Of a stretch of DNA of 10,486 nt, positions 5,457 through 10,486 are shown piece by piece. Origin of the DNA: Bacteroidota bacterium (GTDB taxonomy: Bacteria > Bacteroidota > Bacteroidia > Bacteroidales > VadinHA17); NCBI GenBank assembly GCA_030631445.1, contig DAOVLD010000040.1:1-10486 (forward strand). The letters are read 5' to 3'. How positions within the stretch are numbered: position 1 is the first letter of the stretch; each line of letters opens with the position of its first letter. Both the position numbers and the translations under genes were made by a program. The notes beneath the pieces were generated by a model, which worked only from the letters and a program-made list of their open reading frames with translations, made no database searches and was not told the DNA's origin.

Positions 5457-6932
5457 TTAATAAAGTGGTCCAAGGATTCGGGCAAGAGAAGCAGAAATTC
5501 TTTGCTTTAATGGTCGCTTTTTCCACTCCCCGGGGATTATCAAATGGCTGTTTTCCAGATCTCTGCGAAAATCATTCTCCAGGCTTATTGTATGTGTTTC
5601 ATTGTATATTAAGGCATTAACTTCAAAGTTGAGATCAAAACTTCGATAATCAACATTCGCAGATCCAATCGAAGAGAAAACCCCGTCAACCATAATTATT
5701 TTGGCGTGATTAAAGCCTTTCTCATAAAGGTAAACCCGGATTCCTGCATCAAGCATTTCCCCTATGTATGAAATTGAGTTCCAATAGGCAATTGTTGAAT
5801 CGGAATGTGCAGGTAAAATAATTCTAACATCAACACCACTCAGGGAAGCTGTTTTAAGAGCAGTGAGAATACTTGGATTGGGGGAAAAATATGGTGTAGA
5901 AATAAAAATATTTTCTTTGGCTGTACTGATAGCTGCAAAATAGGCCTGCATTATACTAGACCAATCAGAGTCAGGACCACTCGAGGTGATCTGTATCAGA
6001 CATTCCTCATTAACCTTGTGATTTGGAAAGTATCTGGGTTGATGATCAATAATTGTCCTCGAAATAAAATACCAGTCAACAAGAAAGATCATCTGAAGTG
6101 AATGTACGCTTTCCCCTTCCAGTCTTAAATGAGAATCGCGCCAGAAACCCACTTTCGGATCTCCGTGAATGTACTTGTCTGCAATATTAAATCCACCGAC
6201 AAAACCTATTTTTCCATCCACAACAATGATTTTGCGATGATTTCTGAAATTTGCCTTGCTGGTAAGGTAAGGAAATCTTACCGGCATAAAGGCATAAGTT
6301 TTAATGCCTTCTTTTTTAAGTTCCTTTAGATATATTTTACTTATTTTCCAACTTCCAACATCATCATAAATAATACGTATCTTCACTCCTTCTCTGGCTT
6401 TCTTAACAAGAACATCCTTGATCCTGTTACCAATATTATCAGATTCCCATCGATAAAATTCCATATGAATATGGTCTTTAGCTATATTGAGAGCATTGAT
6501 AATAGAATCAAATGTTTCTTCTCCATTAATAAGAATATTTACTTTATTATATTGAGTAAGGAGTGCTTTGCTGTTATTTAATAACAACGTCATAATATTC
6601 CTTTTTTCATTGATCTTTTTGTTTTTCAGGAACTTTTGATGAGGTAATTCATTTACCTGATCCCTGCTTAAACTGCTTATCCTTTCCAGGTCTACCAACT
6701 CTTTCCGGGAAAAGATTTTTTCTTTTCTGTAGTTTTGTCCAAAAATAAGATATCCGATAATTCCAATCACCGGAATAAGAATAATGAATAAACCCCAGGA
6801 AATGGTTTTTACAGGATCACGGTTCTCAAGGATAACCATAAAGACAGTAAACAAGATGGTACCACCGTAAAGGATAGTGATTACCAGAGCAACATTACTC
6901 CAGAGGACGTCCCAATGAATGGCAGAAATCAT
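5457..6932 (-). CDS. cls: Cardiolipin synthase (phospholipase D superfamily)
   Basis: A complete 491-residue protein of the usual length. It condenses phosphatidylglycerol with a second phospholipid to make cardiolipin at the inner membrane. Two N-terminal membrane helices (about 14-36 and 46-66, the latter ending Tyr-Leu-Ile-Phe-Gly) form the PLDc_N region. Two phospholipase D catalytic HxKxxxxD motifs follow: His232-Lys234-Asp239, followed by Gly-Phe-Val-Gly-Gly-Phe-Asn, and His409-Lys411-Asp416, followed by Ser-Ser-Ile-Gly-Ser-Ala-Asn. Both are intact, so the enzyme should be active. The ATG at 6932 gives the expected N-terminus just before the first helix. The gene stands alone: it is convergent with the lipoprotein gene, and a terminator separates it from the upstream barrel gene. 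No clear promoter was found. TAACTTTA at 6963-6956 (minus) matches seven of eight bases of the -7 consensus. Confidence 0.95.
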   Translation of the reverse strand: MISAIHWDVLWSNVALVITILYGGTILFTVFMVILENRDPVKTISWGLFIILIPVIGIIGYLIFGQNYRKEKIFSRKELVDLERISSLSRDQVNELPHQKFLKNKKINEKRNIMTLLLNNSKALLTQYNKVNILINGEETFDSIINALNIAKDHIHMEFYRWESDNIGNRIKDVLVKKAREGVKIRIIYDDVGSWKISKIYLKELKKEGIKTYAFMPVRFPYLTSKANFRNHRKIIVVDGKIGFVGGFNIADKYIHGDPKVGFWRDSHLRLEGESVHSLQMIFLVDWYFISRTIIDHQPRYFPNHKVNEECLIQITSSGPDSDWSSIMQAYFAAISTAKENIFISTPYFSPNPSILTALKTASLSGVDVRIILPAHSDSTIAYWNSISYIGEMLDAGIRVYLYEKGFNHAKIIMVDGVFSSIGSANVDYRSFDLNFEVNALIYNETHTISLENDFRRDLENSHLIIPGEWKKRPLKQRISASLARILGPLY

Positions 6933-7081
6933 CTTTTTTTGAATTAATAGAATACTAAAGTTAGAAAAAACCCTGATAGCTTCCTATTTTTTTTTTACGA
7001 CCACACTATTGATTATTACAAGCAATAAACAAAGGGCGACTAAAACTCAATTAATGACTCTGTTGTAAGCATTAATAGCAT

Positions 7082-7109
7082 AAAAAAAGGGACCAGCATC
7101 CCTTTTTTT
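7082..7109 (-). terminator. Intrinsic terminator of the outer-membrane protein gene
   Basis: A perfect 11-base-pair hairpin: seven A plus GGGA (7082-7092), a six-base loop (7093-7098), then TCCC plus seven T (7099-7109). It lies 19 bases past the stop codon of the minus-strand barrel gene. Because A-run and T-run flank the GC core on both sides, it can act in both directions, but no plus-strand gene ends nearby. It insulates the cls gene from upstream transcription. Confidence 0.88.
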
Positions 7110-7128
7110 ACAATATATTATTAAAAGT

Positions 7129-7761
7129 TTAGAAAAAGATCCCCAGACTGAAAATGAACTGCGGGTTCCTTGAATCAAACTCAAAATCCTCTCCTCCAAT
7201 ATTTACACCATCTCCAAGTTTACTGAGGTTGCCTTCGTACCGTACATCAAGCGAAATGGTATTTAAAATATCAAGGCCCACACCTGCCTGGTATCCAAAA
7301 GATGCTCCCTTTAGTTTTTCTTCATAACCTGATGTTTCAATAAGATCAGCCTTACTGTCAATTATTATACTGGCTACAGGACCGGCATTTATACGTGCCG
7401 GACCAAATTTAAAGCCTACCAGAACAGGTATATCCAGTTTCTTGAATTCCATTGTCTTAATACTGGTAACATTCGGAAGTATATCCGTAACTTCCACTTC
7501 ACCCCCGGTAGATGAAAAGTATAATTCAGGTTGAATAAAAACTCCAAAAAAAGTTACCCGCGTCATAAGACCTGCATGGAATCCAACACTGGCAGTCTTT
7601 AGTCCTTCCAGAGAATATTCTTCAATCCCCTGTGTCACAATAATAACATCATCCATTTTTATGGTTGACGAATTAACACCGCCCTTTACGCCGAATTTAA
7701 TCTGAGCATTTGCAGCAACAAAAAGGGATATTCCAATTAGTAATAAAAATACTTTTTTCAT
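7129..7761 (-). CDS. Small outer-membrane beta-barrel protein (PorT/OMP_b-brl type)
   Basis: A 210-residue protein with a clear signal peptide (Met-Lys-Lys, hydrophobic 4-16, Ala-Asn-Ala-Gln with cleavage near residue 19 or 20). The mature part starts Ile-Lys-Phe-Gly-Val-Lys-Gly-Gly-Val-Asn, a very common opening in Bacteroidota eight-stranded barrels. It continues with alternating strands such as Val-Phe-Ile-Gln-Pro-Glu-Leu-Tyr-Phe (74-82), the hallmark Leu-Asp-Ile-Pro-Val-Leu-Val-Gly-Phe-Lys (109-118) followed by Asn-Ala-Gly-Pro (125-128), and a last strand ending in Phe-Phe (209-210), as expected for an outer-membrane insertion signal. The specific role is unknown, since these proteins are numerous and diverse. 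It is monocistronic: a terminator follows, and the phosphoesterase gene diverges from its upstream region. Confidence 0.9.
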   Translation of the reverse strand: MKKVFLLLIGISLFVAANAQIKFGVKGGVNSSTIKMDDVIIVTQGIEEYSLEGLKTASVGFHAGLMTRVTFFGVFIQPELYFSSTGGEVEVTDILPNVTSIKTMEFKKLDIPVLVGFKFGPARINAGPVASIIIDSKADLIETSGYEEKLKGASFGYQAGVGLDILNTISLDVRYEGNLSKLGDGVNIGGEDFEFDSRNPQFIFSLGIFF

Positions 7762-7797
7762 ATCTGTTTTGTTTATTTATTTGTAACTATTCAGTGC

Positions 7798-7826
7798 CTA
7801 AAGTTACAACTTCTTCTCAACTTTAG
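7798..7826. promoter_or_regulatory. Inverted repeat in divergent promoter region
   Basis: CTAAAGTT (7798-7805) and its exact complement AACTTTAG (7819-7826) are separated by 13 bases, 37 bases upstream of the barrel gene start. The region also holds an exact 10-base direct repeat, AACTTCTTCT at 7808-7817 and 7836-7845 (28 bases apart), and the odd palindrome ACGATaATCGT at 7849-7859. These could be regulator binding sites shared by the two divergent genes. On the minus strand the first arm also reads as a 7-of-8 match to the -7 box (TAACTTTA, 7806-7799). The function is not established. Confidence 0.3.
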
Positions 7827-7906
7827 TTCACTTTAAACTTCTTCTATAACGATAATCGTGGTTGTTTATTTTAAAGAAAGATTATTAATATGTGAGCAAA
7901 AACTAT

Positions 7907-7914
7907 AATATTTG
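7907..7914 (+). promoter_or_regulatory. Weak -7-like box for the phosphoesterase gene
   Basis: AATATTTG matches TAnnTTTG at seven of eight positions and lies 34 bases before the ATG at 7949. If it is the promoter, transcription starts near 7921, downstream of the alternative GTG at 7892, which would rule that start out. No -33 TTG is seen. Confidence 0.25.
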
Positions 7915-7948
7915 TATCTTCACAATAGGAATAACAATAATCCTGAAT

Positions 7949-9235
7949 ATGTTATTAATACTATTAATATTATTAATTACAGACCTGTTTTTTTATAAAG
8001 GGTTAAGGCATTTATCAAATCACAGGTTAACGGTAAAACAGAAAAAGATTTTAACCTTGTTATTCTGGGCTCATAGTATTGGTTTTATGGCTGGTATTTT
8101 ATTAGTATCTAAATGGATGCATAATGATTATGATCCGGCAGTACAACGAAGGATTTATTGTTTTGTTGGTATACTCCTCGCATTTTATGTGCCTAAATTT
8201 CTTTTTATTCCATTTAATTTTTCTGAAGACATCATTCGCTTTAGCTCTATGTTGATTATCCGGATTGTTGGAAAAAGAAAAATTGAAAAGGTGAATAATA
8301 GTCCGAAAATTACACGAATAACATTTCTTACAAAAGCAGGATTAATTCTTGCAGCAATTCCATTCGTATCCTTAATTTATGGAATGACTTCAGTAAAATT
8401 CAATTTCCTGATAAAAAAGATCAATCTGAGATTTAAAAATCTCCCTGAAGAGTTCTCCGGTCTCAGTATTGTGCATATATCCGATTTGCACATTGGAAGT
8501 TTATACGGACATTATGAAAAGATTGCCGAAGCTGTAAAAATGATAAATTCCCTTTCACCCGATATTATTTGCTTCACAGGAGATATTGTTAATGATTTTG
8601 CCGGTGAAATGAATGGTTGGTTTGAGATACTTGGTAAAATGGAAGCCCGAATAGGCAAGTATTCTATTTTAGGTAATCATGACTATGGTGATTATCATTA
8701 TTGGAGTTCTGATGATGAGAAAAAGAAAAACCTGGAAATGATAAAACAGGCTCATCAACGGTTGGGTTTCAAATTATTATTAAACAAATCAATTACCATA
8801 ACAAGGCAGAATAATTCAATAGCAATTATTGGTGTTGAGAATTGGGGCAAACCTCCATTTGCCCAGTATGGTGATCTTGATGTTGCATGCAAAGGTTTGG
8901 AAAAAAAACCATTTAAGATACTGCTTTCTCACGATCCAAGTCATTGGGATGCTGAGGTGCTCAATAAGAAAGACATCCCTCTTACTCTTTCAGGGCATAC
9001 ACACGGGATGCAATTTGGAGTAAATATTGGAAAAATAAAATGGAGCCCTGTACAGCTAAAATATCCCAGATGGATAGGTCTTTATACTGAAGGAGAGCAA
9101 CTGCTTTATGTAAATCCGGGATTAGGATATATTGGATATCCGGGCAGGGTTGGAATATATCCTGAAATTACCTTTATTGAACTTAAAAGAAAGTCTGCTC
9201 CAATAGTGAAACAGCCTCTATCCAAATCAGTATAA
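7949..9235 (+). CDS. Membrane-anchored calcineurin-like metallophosphoesterase (YkuE/LpxG-like family)
   Basis: A 428-residue protein from the ATG at 7949. About four hydrophobic helices precede the catalytic part (roughly residues 1-16, 34-53, 69-87 and 132-149). The frame also opens at a GTG (7892, 447 residues), but the ATG puts the first helix and its Asp-Leu-Phe-Phe-Tyr-Lys-Gly-Leu-Arg end at the N-terminus, as I recall for this family. The catalytic domain (about 172-428) has all metal-binding motifs: Asp-x-His (179-181), Gly-Asp...Asp (211-216), Gly-Asn-His-Asp (242-245), Ser-His-Asp (327-329) and Gly-His-Thr-His (349-352). It should hydrolyse a phosphoester or pyrophosphate with a two-metal centre at the membrane. 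The substrate is unknown. Related proteins include YkuE and the lipid A pathway hydrolase LpxG, so an envelope lipid is one possibility. It ends 14 bases from the convergent isocitrate dehydrogenase gene. Confidence 0.9.
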   Translation: MLLILLILLITDLFFYKGLRHLSNHRLTVKQKKILTLLFWAHSIGFMAGILLVSKWMHNDYDPAVQRRIYCFVGILLAFYVPKFLFIPFNFSEDIIRFSSMLIIRIVGKRKIEKVNNSPKITRITFLTKAGLILAAIPFVSLIYGMTSVKFNFLIKKINLRFKNLPEEFSGLSIVHISDLHIGSLYGHYEKIAEAVKMINSLSPDIICFTGDIVNDFAGEMNGWFEILGKMEARIGKYSILGNHDYGDYHYWSSDDEKKKNLEMIKQAHQRLGFKLLLNKSITITRQNNSIAIIGVENWGKPPFAQYGDLDVACKGLEKKPFKILLSHDPSHWDAEVLNKKDIPLTLSGHTHGMQFGVNIGKIKWSPVQLKYPRWIGLYTEGEQLLYVNPGLGYIGYPGRVGIYPEITFIELKRKSAPIVKQPLSKSV

Positions 9236-9249
9236 GTTACCGGAACAAA

Positions 9250-10486
9250 TTACATATTCTTAATAATTTCACTTCCAAATTCTGAACACTTAAGTTTTGT
9301 AGCACCTTCCATCAGTCTTTCAAGATCGTAAGTCACTCTTTTGCTGACAATTGATTTCTCCAAACCCTTAATTATCAGGTCGGCAACTTCATTCCATCCC
9401 ATATACTGAAACATTAATACACCTGAAACTATCACTGAACCGGGGTTAACCTTATCCAGTCCGGTATATTTTGGAGCTGTACCATGTGTTGCTTCAAAAA
9501 TTGCATGACCTGTTTGATAATTAATATTAGCGCCGGGGGCAATACCTATTCCACCTACACTTGCAGCAAGAGCATCTGATATATAATCACCATTCAGGTT
9601 CAAAGTAGCAATAACCGAATATTCGGCAGGTCTGGTAAGTATCTGTTGTAAAAACGCATCAGCGATAACATCTTTGATCAGCACTTTTCCTTCATCATTA
9701 GCTTTCGATTGTGCGAGGTTTGCAGCATCAACACCATCTTTTTCCTTAATCCTGTCATATTCCTGCCAGGTAAAAACATGATCAGAAAATTCACGTTCGG
9801 CAAGATCATAGCCCCATTGTTTGAATTGTCCTTCAGTAAACTTCATAATATTTCCTTTATGAACGAAAGTAACCGATGGAAGTTTATGATCAATGGTATA
9901 CCTGATTGCATCTCTAACAAGACGTTCTGTTCCTTCACGAGAAACCGGCTTAATACCAATTGATGAAGTTTCCGGGAAACGAATTTTTGTCACACCTAAC
10001 TCAGATTGCATAAAATCAATAATCTTTTTTGCTTCAGGGGTACCTGTCATCCATTCAATCCCAGCATATATGTCCTCAGAATTTTCCCTGAATATAACCA
10101 TATTTGTCAGCTCAGGCCTTTTAACCGGAGAGGAAATTCCTTTGAAATATCTAACAGGGCGTAAACAAACATAAAGATCCAACTTCTGCCTTAATTCTAC
10201 ATTTAATGATCGAATCCCTCCTCCTACCGGTGTAGTAAGCGGACCCTTAATGGCAACAATATATTCCTTAATAGTATCAAGAGTTTGCTGGGGCAACCAT
10301 TCTCCAGTCAAATTATAAGATTTTTCACCTGCAAAAATCTCTTTCCAGGCAATCTTTCGTTTTCCATTATATGCTTTTTCAACTGCTGCATCAAAAACCC
10401 GGACAGCTGCAGCCCAGATATCAGGTCCGATACCATCCCCCTCGATAAATGGTATTATTGGGTTATCAGGCACTTTAAGTTCATCA
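9250..10486 (-). CDS. icd: NADP-dependent isocitrate dehydrogenase (5' end outside window)
   Basis: The protein oxidatively decarboxylates isocitrate to 2-oxoglutarate in the TCA cycle, making NADPH. Similarity to E. coli Icd is evident over nearly the whole length: [16 protein letters not shown] (the Ser is the site phosphorylated by AceK in E. coli), [16 protein letters not shown], and Asn-Leu-Asn-Gly-Asp-Tyr-Ile-Ser-Asp with the metal-binding Asp residues. NADP preference is supported by His-Gly-Thr-Ala-Pro-Lys-Tyr and Thr-Tyr-Asp-x-Glu-Arg-Leu. The GTG at 10473 is not the start: the frame stays open to the edge, reading Asp-Glu-Leu-Lys-Val-Pro-Asp-Asn-Pro, where the GTG encodes the Val of the conserved Lys-Val-Pro segment. 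I estimate that 10-25 N-terminal residues are missing. Promoter and true start are outside the window. Confidence 0.96.
   Translation of the reverse strand, partial: DELKVPDNPIIPFIEGDGIGPDIWAAAVRVFDAAVEKAYNGKRKIAWKEIFAGEKSYNLTGEWLPQQTLDTIKEYIVAIKGPLTTPVGGGIRSLNVELRQKLDLYVCLRPVRYFKGISSPVKRPELTNMVIFRENSEDIYAGIEWMTGTPEAKKIIDFMQSELGVTKIRFPETSSIGIKPVSREGTERLVRDAIRYTIDHKLPSVTFVHKGNIMKFTEGQFKQWGYDLAEREFSDHVFTWQEYDRIKEKDGVDAANLAQSKANDEGKVLIKDVIADAFLQQILTRPAEYSVIATLNLNGDYISDALAASVGGIGIAPGANINYQTGHAIFEATHGTAPKYTGLDKVNPGSVIVSGVLMFQYMGWNEVADLIIKGLEKSIVSKRVTYDLERLMEGATKLKCSEFGSEIIKNM

Noticed and set aside
10471..10473. GTG as the start codon of isocitrate dehydrogenase.
   Set aside because: The frame continues to the window edge and encodes Leu-Lys just before Val-Pro-x-Asn-Pro, which is conserved in E. 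coli Icd, so the GTG is an internal Val.

Overview
The window looks like chromosome from a Bacteroidota member, probably Bacteroidales or a close relative. It is AT-rich. Signal peptides end in Ala-Gln or Ser-Gln, Shine-Dalgarno sequences are weak, promoter-like TAnnTTTG boxes occur, and several proteins belong to families typical of this phylum (a small-barrel outer-membrane protein, a CotH-like secreted protein, a small cysteine-bearing lipoprotein). No phage, transposase, CRISPR or tRNA was seen. It reads as ordinary core chromosome with a few unusual items.

Layout. Positions 1-1854 carry the end of a biotin carboxyl carrier gene and a complete acyl-CoA carboxyltransferase gene, two parts of a biotin-dependent (propionyl/methylmalonyl-CoA type) carboxylase. 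Convergent to them, at 1872-2930, is a secreted CotH-kinase-like protein. The 383-base gap 2931-3313 holds the main find: an apparent ~135-nt structured RNA gene on the minus strand (about 3063-3199). It has an exact TAnnTTTG box at the expected distance, its two ends pair with each other, and it ends in a U-rich tail, which is the layout of 6S RNA. An exported ankyrin-repeat protein with a beta-rich, barrel-like C-terminus follows (3314-4741), then a small lipoprotein (4962-5402). The gaps on both sides of the lipoprotein gene hold degenerate tandem tracts of 7-8 base units.

The second half is mostly envelope genes: cardiolipin synthase (5457-6932, minus), a small outer-membrane beta-barrel protein (7129-7761, minus) followed by a near-ideal intrinsic terminator (7082-7109), and a membrane-anchored calcineurin-like phosphoesterase (7949-9235, plus). 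The barrel and phosphoesterase genes diverge from a shared ~190-bp region with inverted and direct repeats. The window ends with NADP-dependent isocitrate dehydrogenase (minus), whose N-terminus lies beyond the right edge.

The genes do not form one system. There are small groups: carboxylase; CotH-like protein and RNA; ankyrin protein and lipoprotein; envelope genes; a TCA-cycle enzyme. Family calls come from motifs recognised by eye, with no database search.
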